DNA of 64,000 nt from Vibrio gallicus (GTDB lineage Bacteria > Pseudomonadota > Gammaproteobacteria > Enterobacterales > Vibrionaceae): the NCBI RefSeq assembly GCF_024346875.1, contig NZ_AP024871.1, positions 1,860,001 to 1,924,000 of the forward strand, given 5' to 3'. Position 1 is the stretch's first letter; the number at the start of each line of letters is the position of its first letter. This document shows, piece by piece, positions 37,204 through 46,199 of this stretch. Position numbers and translations under genes: made by a program. The notes under the pieces are model-generated. The model searched no databases. It worked only from the letters and a program-made list of their open reading frames with translations, and was not told the origin of the DNA.

Positions 37204-38522
37204 TGCAAGAACTACTAGCTTATATGAATGGAGAGCTTGTCGGCAGATTACAAAAACAATCGAATGGTGCTCATTCTTTCCAGTATGATCCAGACTGGAT
37301 AAATAACAGAAAAGCCCGCCCCATATCTTTATCATTAAAGTTGCAAATAGCACCAATAAAATCAGATGCAGTTATTAATTACTTTGATAACCTTTTGCCT
37401 GATGCTCCAAAAGTTAGAGAAAGAATAGTTGCTAGATATAAAGCCTCTTCTAAGCAACCATTTGACCTTTTAAAAGAGGTAGGTAAAGACAGTGTTGGTG
37501 CAATAGCCTTATTACCTCCTGAGCAACCTTATAATGAAGATAAGATCAATTATGAGACGCTAAATGAAGAAAAGCTTGAAAATGTTCTTCTCGCATACAA
37601 ATCAGATATACCCTTAGGGATGCTTGAAGAAGAGGAAGACTTCAGAATATCAGTGGCGGGCGCACAAGAAAAAACGGCTCTTCTTCGCTCCAACGACCAA
37701 TGGTGCATACCGAAAGGCAATACACCAACTACTCATATTATCAAGTTACCTATTGGAGAAATACAGCAAGCTCATGCAACGTTAGATCTAACAGATAGCG
37801 TTGAAAATGAATACCTTTGTATTGAGTTGGCTAGAGAGCTTGGTTTCGAAGTGCCTAATGTTGAGATTATCCATACTGAAAAAGTCAAAGCACTAGCAGT
37901 AGAACGTTTCGATAGACGCTGGAACAAAGATAAAACAAATTTATTGCGATTACCTCAAGAGGATATTTGCCAAGTTTTCGGAAAACCTTCATCTATAAAG
38001 TATGAGTCTCAAGGTGGTCCTGGTATCGCTGAAATAATGGAGCTTTTGATGGGGTCGAGTAACGCACTAGAAGACCAATACAACTTCATGAAGTTCCAAG
38101 TTTTCCAGTGGGCAATTGGCGCTACAGATGGACATGCTAAGAACTTTTCCATTTTTATTGAAAAAGGAGGAAGCTATAAGCTTACCCCTTTTTATGACAT
38201 TCTATCTGCTTATGTTGTCCTTGGAGGAAAAGGATTAAATATAAGAAAGCTAAAGTTAGCTATGGGGATAAAAGCAACTCGTGGTAAGAAGTATGAAATA
38301 AATAAAATCTACGCTCGTCACTTCTTAGATACAGCCACATCTGTAGGATTTAGCAAAGAAAAGATGCAACAAATCTTAGACGATATCCAAGTTGAGCTTC
38401 CTCAAGCAATTGAACGACTAAAAGCTAGACTTCCAGATAGCTTTCCTGAAGAAGTTTCGACAGCTATATTCGATAATTCTCTAAAAATGGTAAAAAAACT
38501 AGGTATAAATTCAGGCCAATAA
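37203..38522 (+). CDS. hipA: HipA Ser/Thr kinase toxin
   Basis: This 439-residue protein is collinear with E. coli HipA, which phosphorylates glutamyl-tRNA synthetase and induces persistence. Key residues fall at the E. coli positions: Gly22 in NGAHSF and Asp291 in ALEDQY (both wild-type, unlike the hipA7 persistence allele), the autophosphorylated Ser150 in RISVAGAQEK, and catalytic Asp309 in GATDGHAKNFS. The protein is full length, so an active toxin is likely. It is translationally coupled to hipB, and a weak hairpin follows. Confidence 0.95.
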   Translation: MQELLAYMNGELVGRLQKQSNGAHSFQYDPDWINNRKARPISLSLKLQIAPIKSDAVINYFDNLLPDAPKVRERIVARYKASSKQPFDLLKEVGKDSVGAIALLPPEQPYNEDKINYETLNEEKLENVLLAYKSDIPLGMLEEEEDFRISVAGAQEKTALLRSNDQWCIPKGNTPTTHIIKLPIGEIQQAHATLDLTDSVENEYLCIELARELGFEVPNVEIIHTEKVKALAVERFDRRWNKDKTNLLRLPQEDICQVFGKPSSIKYESQGGPGIAEIMELLMGSSNALEDQYNFMKFQVFQWAIGATDGHAKNFSIFIEKGGSYKLTPFYDILSAYVVLGGKGLNIRKLKLAMGIKATRGKKYEINKIYARHFLDTATSVGFSKEKMQQILDDIQVELPQAIERLKARLPDSFPEEVSTAIFDNSLKMVKKLGINSGQ

Positions 38523-39007
38523 CCCCTTTCAGTATCAATAAATACAATAGGAAAGTCCAAAGAGCTTCCGCTCTTTGTGTTATCTACTCATAGCTATCGC
38601 TGCCAGTTCAACTCCCTAAGTGGGAGCTGAACCCAGTTGACAGCTCAAGGTAATTAATCCATATTTTCAGTACTAAATCGACACAAAACCAAAAAATCAA
38701 TTTCAAATAAGACATTGAAAATAAAGAAAAATAAAAGACTTTGGAAGCACTTCTCACCAGTGCTGCGAACAGGCCTGTGGCAGTTTACTGAGTTTACCCT
38801 CATCAACACTGATTTTATCAAGTATAAGCCTTGAGCAAGCGAGTGATGCGCTACCCTCTCCAGGTATTTTTCCAGCCTACAAGCAAGCCGTATTGCGGCC
38901 TCCTATTGTTTAGCGTTCGATCCCACAAAATCTAACGATAAAGGTATTTTTCACTTTCTACACAATATTAATTTGCCGAGCTCATCGCTTGGCAATGGAG
39001 CAATACA
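38523..39007. other. Gene-free 485-bp interval after hipBA
   Basis: No gene is visible. It contains the hairpin after hipA and an imperfect 11-bp inverted repeat at 38606-38632 (GTTCAACTCCC / GGGAGCTGAAC). The left arm is identical to the tmRNA T-arm bases 27800-27810. I could not extend this match, so it is not a convincing attachment site. Confidence 0.4.
38559..38576 (+). terminator. Possible hipA terminator
   Basis: AAAGAGC pairs with GCTCTTT around a TTCC loop, 36 bp after the hipA stop. There is no clear T-run, so termination may be weak. Confidence 0.45.
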
Positions 39008-39442
39008 ATGAATACAATCAACAAAGTCATCCTTACCTCTTCCCTGCTATTTAGTGGTCTAAGCTTTGCAAGTAGCAATATTGAAGTGTACAAATCCCCA
39101 AGTTGCGGATGCTGTGCCGCTTGGGTAAAGATCATGGAGCACAAAGGGTATAAGGTAGATGTCCATGACCAAGAAGATTGGACAAGCGTCAATCAAGAGT
39201 ATGGGCTACCTACTAAGCTCAAGGCATGCCATACCGCGATTATCGATGGCTATCTAATTGAAGGGCATGTACCAGAGAAAGAGATTGCCCGCCTTCTCAA
39301 AGAGCGCCCGCAAGATATTAAAGGACTAGCAACGCCGGGAATGCCAATGCACTCTCCGGGCATGGCCGGTGGTGCGTATAAGGGCTTCGATGTCATCGCC
39401 TATGATAATGATGCCAACACAAGTGTTTACGCAACGTATTAA
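39008..39442 (+). CDS. DUF411 family secreted metal-binding protein
   Basis: This 144-residue protein has an N-terminal signal peptide (VILTSSLLFSGLSFAS). The mature part has the DUF411 motifs YKSPSCGCCAAWVKIME, KACHTAIIDGYLIEGHVP and a Met/His-rich GMPMHSPGM near the end, suggesting copper or another soft metal in the periplasm. DUF411 genes often lie near copper-resistance genes, but none are adjacent here. A hairpin at 39477-39514 probably ends transcription. Confidence 0.8.
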   Translation: MNTINKVILTSSLLFSGLSFASSNIEVYKSPSCGCCAAWVKIMEHKGYKVDVHDQEDWTSVNQEYGLPTKLKACHTAIIDGYLIEGHVPEKEIARLLKERPQDIKGLATPGMPMHSPGMAGGAYKGFDVIAYDNDANTSVYATY

Positions 39443-39868
39443 GGGAACTTACTCGTTATGTAAATAGTTAAACTATAACCGTTATTCCGGCTGAAAAGTG
39501 CTGGCATAACGGTTGTTTAGCATTAAGCACTTGGATAATGGAGGTCGCTCTTCGATAATCACCTTACTCCCTAAAGCATTGAAAAATAGGCAATATCTCA
39601 TTTTCATTGTCTTACTGGGTCTTATCGGATAATTCACGCTCTACCGTCGGTGGACATAGTGACAGATTCCATGTCAATTCGATCTCAATCAGGGTTATCT
39701 GGCGCCAGGCAATCGATAACTGAGTAAAAAGGCAAGTCCCCTAAGCCAATTGCTTTAGAATCTTAAGACTCCATCAATCTAAGTCTAAAATCAAACTACA
39801 CAGGTTAGTCCAAATGACCATAATCTAAGTTATGATAATCACCGTCATTCAAACCTCTCGGTAACACC
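39443..39868. other. 426-bp interval without a gene
   Basis: The only structure I see is the hairpin AACCGTTAT / ATAACGGTT at 39477-39514 with a short T-containing tail, a likely terminator of the DUF411 gene. The rest should include the promoter of the RecX-like gene. Confidence 0.5.
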
Positions 39869-40681
39869 ATGAACTCTGACTCCAACAAACCAAGAAAAGC
39901 CACACGCATTGAGAGCGTGATGAATTCGGCTATGTGGCACCTAACTCAGAGGGATATGACTGAGAGTGAACTGCTGACTAAACTCAAGGCGAAAACAGAT
40001 AATCAAGAATGGATCGATCAGACCTTGCAGAGCCTGCGAGGCTACGGTTATCTCAAGTCTGACTCTGTGTTTGCTGAGCAGTTTGCTGAGCGTTCTTTTA
40101 GTAGTGAGTATGGGTCGAACTACATTGTAGAGAAATTAAAGCATAAAGGGATTGGTGAGCACACTATTGTCAGTGCTATCGACACCGTTAAAAAGCGACT
40201 TGAAATAGACGAGTTGGCTATTTTGATAGAAAGGCTCAATAACCAGTATCAAGAATTTACGATGAGTCGTGAGAAGCTAGTTAACTCTTTACTAAAGCGT
40301 GGGTTTACATTTTCGCAGGTGCAAACAGCTATTTCTCAGCACCCCTATGTAGGCACTTTACGCTCTAACTTAGAGATAAAGGCTGAAAAAGCAGACCTTG
40401 AAAAGGAAGTGCTCAAGTATGTAAGAAAAGGCAAAGGCCTTACGGTCATTCGCCAAGAACTGAAGCTGCGAAAAATCGATATTTCTGACCTCGATACTTT
40501 TATCGAACAAGCGACTAACAGCGGCAAGATCGACTTTTTTGCCTCTTGCCTCGAACAGCTACATAAGAAATCTTACGACCTGAATGACTTTAAAGAACGA
40601 AGCAAGGCCTACGCTATGCTTTCGCGCAAAGGCTTCTCTTCTGAGGAGATAAAGTATGCATTAAGCGATGGGGATGAGTAA
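39869..40681 (+). CDS. RecX-like protein with extended helical repeats
   Basis: The protein has 270 residues. The N-terminal third resembles RecX (SAMWHLTQRDMTESELLTKLKAK, LQSLRGYGYLKSD, FAEQFAERSFSSEYGSNYIVEKLKHKGI). Later segments repeat the same three-helix pattern (REKLVNSLLKRGFTFSQVQTAI, YAMLSRKGFSSEEIKYAL). Classical RecX is about 150 residues, sits next to recA and inhibits RecA; this one is nearly twice as long and stands alone. Whether it acts on RecA is not shown by the sequence. Confidence 0.65.
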   Translation: MNSDSNKPRKATRIESVMNSAMWHLTQRDMTESELLTKLKAKTDNQEWIDQTLQSLRGYGYLKSDSVFAEQFAERSFSSEYGSNYIVEKLKHKGIGEHTIVSAIDTVKKRLEIDELAILIERLNNQYQEFTMSREKLVNSLLKRGFTFSQVQTAISQHPYVGTLRSNLEIKAEKADLEKEVLKYVRKGKGLTVIRQELKLRKIDISDLDTFIEQATNSGKIDFFASCLEQLHKKSYDLNDFKERSKAYAMLSRKGFSSEEIKYALSDGDE

Positions 40682-40916
40682 CCATTAGCTCTGCATTCAG
40701 GTAGTCGCTGTTAAATAGAAAGCATCTTGCTTCTAACACACCCCATACAAATAGCGGCCTAACCACACTTTAGACCTTACCTTTTACTTCCCATATCGTG
40801 ACGTACACAAGATAAAAAACGAAAAACTGAGCTAGTTACCAAATTATATTATTGGCTGTTCGGTATAATCGCCACTCATCTATTTGAACCATAAATACTC
40901 TTTTAAAGTGAAGACG

Positions 40917-41261
40917 ATGATTGAACGAAAAGAAACCAAACAACGCATGAGTCGCGCTGTGATTCATAATAATACCGTGTATTTTTGTGGCCAGGTTGCT
41001 AAAGACTCTAGCCAAGATATCACCGGCCAAACTCGTACTATGCTGGAGAAAGTAGATGATCTACTAGCCAGTGTCGGCTCTGATCGAACCAAGCTGCTTT
41101 CAGCTACTATTTATATTAAGACCATGGATGATTTCTCAGCAATGAATGAGGTTTGGGACAACTGGGTTGCTGAAGGTCATGCCCCTGCACGAGCGTGCGT
41201 GCAAGCATCTATGGCAAGAGAAGAATTACTCGTGGAGATTTCAGTTATAGCGGCAATCTAG
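40917..41261 (+). CDS. RidA-family (YjgF/YER057c/UK114) enamine/imine deaminase-like protein
   Basis: This 114-residue protein starts at the ATG at 40917 ([13 protein letters not shown]). The family signature with the substrate-binding Arg is in [20 protein letters not shown] near the C-terminus, and the early motif [20 protein letters not shown] is typical. RidA proteins hydrolyse reactive 2-aminoacrylate and related imines; this member looks like the YoaB-type side branch. A strong terminator follows. Confidence 0.85.
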   Translation: MIERKETKQRMSRAVIHNNTVYFCGQVAKDSSQDITGQTRTMLEKVDDLLASVGSDRTKLLSATIYIKTMDDFSAMNEVWDNWVAEGHAPARACVQASMAREELLVEISVIAAI

Positions 41262-41292
41262 CAAGATAGTCACTGTTCTGTTAAACCGTTTT

Positions 41293-41318
41293 AAAGGGCT
41301 CTAAGAGCCCTTTTTTAT
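41293..41318 (+). terminator. Terminator after the RidA-family gene
   Basis: AAAGGGCTC / GAGCCCTTT with a 3-base loop is followed by TTT. Confidence 0.85.
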
Positions 41319-41381
41319 CAGCTCGATTTCCTCTACTCCTCAATACGATAACTCCTCCCCCTAGCCAGCAACTACAAGCAT

Positions 41382-41410
41382 AAAAAAACCCGCTCAAAAT
41401 GTGAGCGGGC
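41382..41410 (-). terminator. Terminator after the alginate lyase gene
   Basis: CCCGCTCA pairs with TGAGCGGG; the minus-strand transcript then reads a run of T. Confidence 0.8.
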
Positions 41411-41435
41411 TGTTAGAGGTCAATAAAAACGAAGT

Positions 41436-42530
41436 TTATTGATCAAGTTTAAACTGGTAGAAGCTTACTTTAGTGTAGTCACCAGCTTCGATGCCGTTGT
41501 TAGAACAACCGCTTGAGCCAGTATTACATTGGTTGTAAGTACCTGCTTTGAAGTACATCCAATCATTTGCGTAGCCTTGGTCATACTCATCGCCTTTATA
41601 GTGACCTTTCGCTAGGTTGATGTCGAACTTCTTAATTTCTTGAGTTGGCTTGCCAGGGTTCTTAGTAAAGGTTAGGTGCATGATGTCACCTTCTACATTT
41701 ACGTTATAAGAGAACACTTCACCCAATAGGATACCATCAACTGGATCTGCAGAACCCTTACGTAGGCCTGATTTACCAAATACTTCATGCATGATGTCAC
41801 GGCGTTGGCCATAGTCATCACCTAGCGCATTTGTTTCATAGTTCCAATAAAGTGAACCGTGCTTATGCTCTGGCAGTTTACGGTACATGATCTTCAGCGG
41901 TTCATTTTTAGAACCGTGGATTTGACCAATTACAGTTGCGAATGCACCGTTCTTTTTATAGTTACCACTGGTACTAACCCAATCAACAGAAAGAGTCGCA
42001 CTCATTTCGCCGCCGATAGAGCCGTATTGATCAGCATCTTTAGTCGAAGCTACAGTAAAGTTATTTTTGTTTGAACCGTAATCATCGGCAAGCATTGCAC
42101 GCAGTTCACTACGAGCATTCTTTGAGTTAGGTGTGGTCATTGCTTTGTTTGGAGAAGCAAACACCATTGCGCCTGTAGTTTGGTCAGTGTAGAACCAATC
42201 TTTTTGAGAGAATGGCTTCTCTTTATTGTTCAACATATCCTTGTAGATTTCCATAACCTTACCTGCGCGCTCTGACTTATCGTCATCCATTGGCAGGTTT
42301 AGTTTGAATTTTGACAAGTCAAAGTTTTCAGTTGGAGTCTTGTTAACATCAAGGTTGTACTGTGCTGCTAATGCTGGGTCTTTAGCTACAACAGTTTGTG
42401 AATGATTTACAGTGGTTGCAGTCGCTGTATCTGTTGCAGTGGTTGCATCTGTTGCGGTAGTTGCACAGCCTGCAAGGCCACCAGCTAGTGCTGCCATTAC
42501 AAGCATTGCTGTTTTATTCAGTTTTTGCAT
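41436..42530 (-). CDS. Polysaccharide lyase family 7 alginate lyase (lipoprotein)
   Basis: The protein has 364 residues. Signal peptide MQKLNKTAMLVMAALAGG leads to the lipobox LAGC, then a Thr/Ala-rich linker. The PL7 jelly-roll domain carries the three classic motifs: RSELR near 130, QIH (VIGQIHG) near 185 and YFKAGTYNQ near 330. These contain the catalytic Gln, His and Tyr region, so it should cleave alginate by beta-elimination at the cell surface. I start at 42530 with GGGA upstream. It stands alone; no other alginate genes are visible. Confidence 0.93.
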   Translation of the reverse strand: MQKLNKTAMLVMAALAGGLAGCATTATDATTATDTATATTVNHSQTVVAKDPALAAQYNLDVNKTPTENFDLSKFKLNLPMDDDKSERAGKVMEIYKDMLNNKEKPFSQKDWFYTDQTTGAMVFASPNKAMTTPNSKNARSELRAMLADDYGSNKNNFTVASTKDADQYGSIGGEMSATLSVDWVSTSGNYKKNGAFATVIGQIHGSKNEPLKIMYRKLPEHKHGSLYWNYETNALGDDYGQRRDIMHEVFGKSGLRKGSADPVDGILLGEVFSYNVNVEGDIMHLTFTKNPGKPTQEIKKFDINLAKGHYKGDEYDQGYANDWMYFKAGTYNQCNTGSSGCSNNGIEAGDYTKVSFYQFKLDQ

Positions 42531-42712
42531 GAATCGTTCCCTCTGGGATATTAATTCAGACTCCAATATTGAGCCTTGTTAATTAGATGCACTAATAATG
42601 CATTAATATAATAAGACAATATTTGAATCGCATCACACTATAAAAATTAGCCGCTTACAAATCAAAAATCTTATCTTGCTCAAACGGTCAGCCTAGATGG
42701 GCTTTTCTGCGT

Positions 42713-42754
42713 AAAAAAATAACTAAGCCAGTGAATATTATCACTGACTTAGTT
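42713..42754 (-). terminator. Terminator of the tct operon
   Basis: AACTAAGCCAGTGA pairs with TCACTGACTTAGTT (one mismatch) and is followed on the minus strand by seven T. Confidence 0.85.
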
Positions 42755-42759
42755 GAACA

Positions 42760-44256
42760 TTATGAGTTCTTTAGTGACTCAAGCCTCTGCTTTTTCTTCA
42801 TTTTCATTGTCGAGTAAACAGAGAACACAGCCAGTAAAATAAAGGCTAGTGCAATAGGACGCTCATACAAGAATGACCAACTGTTATCAAACATAAGTAA
42901 TGATTTACGCAAATTGGTTTCAGCCATTGGCCCCAATATGATAGCCAGTAGTATTGGTGAAGATGGGATCTCTAATTTACCTAATACAAAGCCCAAAACA
43001 CCAAATGCAATCGCAATGCCCACATCAAACATCGAGTTGTTGATAGCATAGGCGCCAACCACAGATAAAAACAGGATCACAGGGATCATCAGCAGCTTAG
43101 GAACTTCGATGATACGGCAGAAGAATCGAATGCCAAGTAGCCCAACTAATAGCATCACTACGTTTGCTACCAGCATAGAGCTAAACACGCCATAAACTAC
43201 TTCTGGGCTATGAGCAAATAGCAGCGGTCCTGGGGTAAGTCCTTGAACAATCAATGCCCCAAGCAGTACTGCGGCAACTGCATCTCCAGGAACGCCTAAG
43301 GTTAGAAGTGGAACCAATGACCCGCCAGTAACACCGTTGTTGCCCGCCTCTGCCGCTGCTAATCCGCGCACTGAACCCTTACCAAACTCATCAGGGTTCT
43401 TAGAAGAACGCTTGGCTTCGTTGTAACAAACAAAAGCCGAGATATCCGCGCCAGCGCCAGGAACAGACCCTATGGTTGTTCCCATGACCCCACTCTTAAT
43501 TGCAGTTGGCATCATCTCTTTCAGGTCTTGTTTGCTCATCAGTTTGTGATCAAACTTCGGTGCTTTGGCTTTCTTCTCTTGTAGAATTTTCTCTATCTGA
43601 TTAATGGCTTCAGAAAGTGCGAATAAGCCAATCAATACTGGAATTACGTTGATACCGCTATAGAGATCCATCACCCCAAAGGTGAAGCGAGGAACTGAAC
43701 TGATAGGGTCTAACCCTACCGTTGAGATTAGCAAGCCAATCGTACCTGCCAGCAATCCCTTTAATATATTCTGCGATGACACACTAGCAATAATAGTTAA
43801 ACCAAATAGCGCAAGTGCAAAATATTCGGGAGCATTAAAGCGCAACGCAAAATTGGCTAGAAGCGGGGCAACAGCAATCAATACTATGGTGCTGATCAAG
43901 CCTCCAGTAAAAGAAGCAACCGCAGAGATACTAAGCGCTCGGGCTGCCTGCCCTTTGGCGGCTAATGTATGTCCGTCTAACACGGTAGCTGCTGATGCCG
44001 GTGTACCGGGTGTTTTTAGTAAGATAGCAGCAATTGAGCCGCCGTAAATTCCACCAATATAGACCCCAATCAGCATAACTAAAGCAGCTGTAGGTTCCAT
44101 ACCAAAGGTAAATGGCAGTAATATAGCTACCCCCATTGTTGCGGTAAGCCCAGGCAAAGCACCCAGCACAATCCCACCCACAACACCAAATATCAGAACC
44201 GGTAAAACGTCAGGACTAAAGGCGGTTAATAGGCCATTTAAAATATGTTCAAGCAT
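42760..44256 (-). CDS. tctA: Tripartite tricarboxylate transporter large permease (TctA family)
   Basis: This 498-residue inner-membrane protein has about 12 hydrophobic segments. Family motifs include GALPGLTATMGVAILLPFTF near 35, GSIAAILLKTPGTPASAATVLDG near 75 and SVPGAGADISAFVCYNEA near 265. It forms the transport channel of a TTT system with TctB and the periplasmic TctC. It is the last gene of the operon, 8 bp after tctB. The solute is a carboxylate but cannot be named. Confidence 0.93.
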   Translation of the reverse strand: MLEHILNGLLTAFSPDVLPVLIFGVVGGIVLGALPGLTATMGVAILLPFTFGMEPTAALVMLIGVYIGGIYGGSIAAILLKTPGTPASAATVLDGHTLAAKGQAARALSISAVASFTGGLISTIVLIAVAPLLANFALRFNAPEYFALALFGLTIIASVSSQNILKGLLAGTIGLLISTVGLDPISSVPRFTFGVMDLYSGINVIPVLIGLFALSEAINQIEKILQEKKAKAPKFDHKLMSKQDLKEMMPTAIKSGVMGTTIGSVPGAGADISAFVCYNEAKRSSKNPDEFGKGSVRGLAAAEAGNNGVTGGSLVPLLTLGVPGDAVAAVLLGALIVQGLTPGPLLFAHSPEVVYGVFSSMLVANVVMLLVGLLGIRFFCRIIEVPKLLMIPVILFLSVVGAYAINNSMFDVGIAIAFGVLGFVLGKLEIPSSPILLAIILGPMAETNLRKSLLMFDNSWSFLYERPIALAFILLAVFSVYSTMKMKKKQRLESLKNS

Positions 44257-44264
44257 AGTGGCTC

Positions 44265-44711
44265 CTAATAAAACATGCCTTCAGGCAGTGCGATATAAAA
44301 CACTTCACCAAATAGGTAATACACTCCAAGTACAAAGCTCCAAGCCACTGCATAATAAAGAGGCTTCTTAACTTTGAAGAAAACTAGATAAAGAGTGAAA
44401 GCGATAAGACTGGCATATAAGTAGCCTACAATCGTGATAAGAACCGCATAGCCAATCAAAAATAGAATGCCAAATACAGCCATCTTAGAGATGATTTTTT
44501 GCTCAGCTTCGGTCGCGGCTTTTTTAAGCTTATGTTGCACAATAAGCGCTACACAGATCAACACCTGAATAATCGCAATCACAGCTGGAAAGAATTTTGC
44601 GTCTACGCTGGCATCTTGAAATCTAGGCTCTGCGAACTGGCTAACGAAATAAAGAATGAACGCACTACAAACAATAAGAAGAGAGGGAAATACAACGTGT
44701 CGATTGAGCAT
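44265..44711 (-). CDS. tctB: Tripartite tricarboxylate transporter small permease (TctB family)
   Basis: This 148-residue protein has four hydrophobic segments, the size and layout of TctB subunits. The motif AKFFPAVIAIIQVLICV is typical. It lies between tctC and tctA in the usual C-B-A order. Confidence 0.88.
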   Translation of the reverse strand: MLNRHVVFPSLLIVCSAFILYFVSQFAEPRFQDASVDAKFFPAVIAIIQVLICVALIVQHKLKKAATEAEQKIISKMAVFGILFLIGYAVLITIVGYLYASLIAFTLYLVFFKVKKPLYYAVAWSFVLGVYYLFGEVFYIALPEGMFY

Positions 44712-44739
44712 AGCGTTTGCCCTTAGGTATTTAGAATTA

Positions 44740-44762
44740 AGGGGAGGCTTGCACCCTCCCCT
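44740..44762 (-). promoter_or_regulatory. Hairpin between tctC and tctB
   Basis: AGGGGAGG pairs perfectly with CCTCCCCT around a 7-base loop. There is no T-run, so it probably protects the tctC mRNA end or attenuates, giving more binding protein than permease. Confidence 0.6.
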
Positions 44763-44775
44763 AATATCAATGGTG

Positions 44776-45702
44776 TTAGTTAATCAAAGTCGAAAGAGAC
44801 TTAGTATCTTGCTCAACAAATTTAGTGAACTCTTGTGCATTCATGTTGTGGATAGTCATCGCGCCTTTATTCATAAACTCTTTGAATTCAGGTGATGCCA
44901 TCGCTTGATCAAATGCCTTGCCTAGCGTCTCGATTACTTCATCTGGTGTATTCTTAGGAGCGCCAATACCACGCCATGTACCAGTGACTACATCAATACC
45001 TTGCTCTTTTAAAGTTGGTACATCAGGGATATAAGAAATACGCTCTTCAGACATTACACCTAGTGCTTTTAGCTGACCAGAACGCAGCTGAGCAATGGCT
45101 TCACCTGGGGTAACCATAGTTACATCAGTATGGTTACCAAGAACCGCAGGAATCGCTTCTGCTGCACCGTTGTAAGGAATTGCGTTTAGTTTAATACCTT
45201 GGTTTTTCTCTAGTGCCATTAGATAGAAGTTTGGAGCCGCAGTAGATGCAAACTTAACTACGCCATCGCCTTTTTTAGCTTCAGCAATAAGGTCGTTAAT
45301 GGTGTTATATGGGCTATCTTTAGCAACTAGAACAACTGCAGGGTCAAGGTTAACCATACGAATCAGTTTAAAATCACTTGCATCGTGTTGCATCAGTCCC
45401 ATCTGTGGTAAAGAAGCAATTTCACGAGTAACAACAGTCAAGGTATAACCGTCTGCTCGTTGTTGAGCACCAAAACTCATCCCTACAGCACCTGCGCCGC
45501 CAGTACGGTTCATCACCGCTATATTTTGGCCAAGAATGTCTTTGGCTGAATTTGCAAGTGTACGCCCAACAGCATCAGTACCACCACCGGCACCAAAAGG
45601 AACGACCAAGCGGATATTCTTAGTTGGGTAATCAGCAGCAACTGCAGTTGCAGATACCATAATACCGGCAGCAACCAGTAGAGATTTTAATAGTTTATTC
45701 AT
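44776..45702 (-). CDS. tctC: TctC-family (Bug) periplasmic solute-binding protein
   Basis: This 308-residue protein has signal peptide MNKLLKSLLVAAGIMVSATAVAA. The mature protein begins DYPTKNIRLVVPFGAGGGTD, the classic Bug-family start with the ligand loop. Later VNLDPAVVLVAKDSPY and GTWRGIGAPKNTP are typical. It captures a carboxylate in the periplasm for TctAB. It is 23 bp downstream of an uncharacterised gene in the same operon. Confidence 0.93.
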   Translation of the reverse strand: MNKLLKSLLVAAGIMVSATAVAADYPTKNIRLVVPFGAGGGTDAVGRTLANSAKDILGQNIAVMNRTGGAGAVGMSFGAQQRADGYTLTVVTREIASLPQMGLMQHDASDFKLIRMVNLDPAVVLVAKDSPYNTINDLIAEAKKGDGVVKFASTAAPNFYLMALEKNQGIKLNAIPYNGAAEAIPAVLGNHTDVTMVTPGEAIAQLRSGQLKALGVMSEERISYIPDVPTLKEQGIDVVTGTWRGIGAPKNTPDEVIETLGKAFDQAMASPEFKEFMNKGAMTIHNMNAQEFTKFVEQDTKSLSTLIN

Positions 45703-45725
45703 TGTATTGACCTTATGTTGGATAG

Positions 45726-46199
45726 TTACTTTCTAAGTGTTTGAGTAGGGTTGGAGATCTTATTATTTTGATATTCACTCATGCATAGCTGCTCCATAGC
45801 GACTGCAATCCAGCCGCTCACTAGCATGTCATACCACTGCTCTACGCCACTGCACGCGACAACGATATCGCCATAGACAAATGAGCCGTAGAACAACAGG
45901 TCGTCTTCACGAAGCGAAGATGTATGTAGGGTTTGATTGGTTAAATTTGAATTGGAGTTTCGCCACGCTTGCTGAGCTTTCTTTCTTGCGAACTCATCGA
46001 ATGGAATCGTCCACGATTGCGGTTGACCAAGAGAGGCTTCACATAGAATAGCTTCTTGAAAATCACTCTCCCAAGGCTTAACTCTTGGGTCCATGATCAC
46101 AATATGCATTTCCTTGCGATTAGTACGCTCAAATAGCCTTTCAATGGCAGGTTTTACTAGTTCAATAGCATCTTGAGCTATCTCTTTATGACTCTTCAT
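45726..46199 (-). CDS. Uncharacterised first gene of the tct operon
   Basis: The protein has 157 residues from the ATG at 46199 (MKSHKEIAQ), chosen because AGGGA sits 8 bp upstream; an ATG at 46253 has no RBS. I do not recognise the family. It has no signal peptide or membrane segment and contains MHIVIMDPRVKPW, ILCEASLGQPQSWTIPFDEFARKKAQQAW and LLFYGSFVYGDIVVACSGVEQWYD. The last segment suggests a small alpha/beta fold. Position as first gene of the transporter operon suggests it handles or senses the imported compound. Confidence 0.7.
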   Translation of the reverse strand: MKSHKEIAQDAIELVKPAIERLFERTNRKEMHIVIMDPRVKPWESDFQEAILCEASLGQPQSWTIPFDEFARKKAQQAWRNSNSNLTNQTLHTSSLREDDLLFYGSFVYGDIVVACSGVEQWYDMLVSGWIAVAMEQLCMSEYQNNKISNPTQTLRK

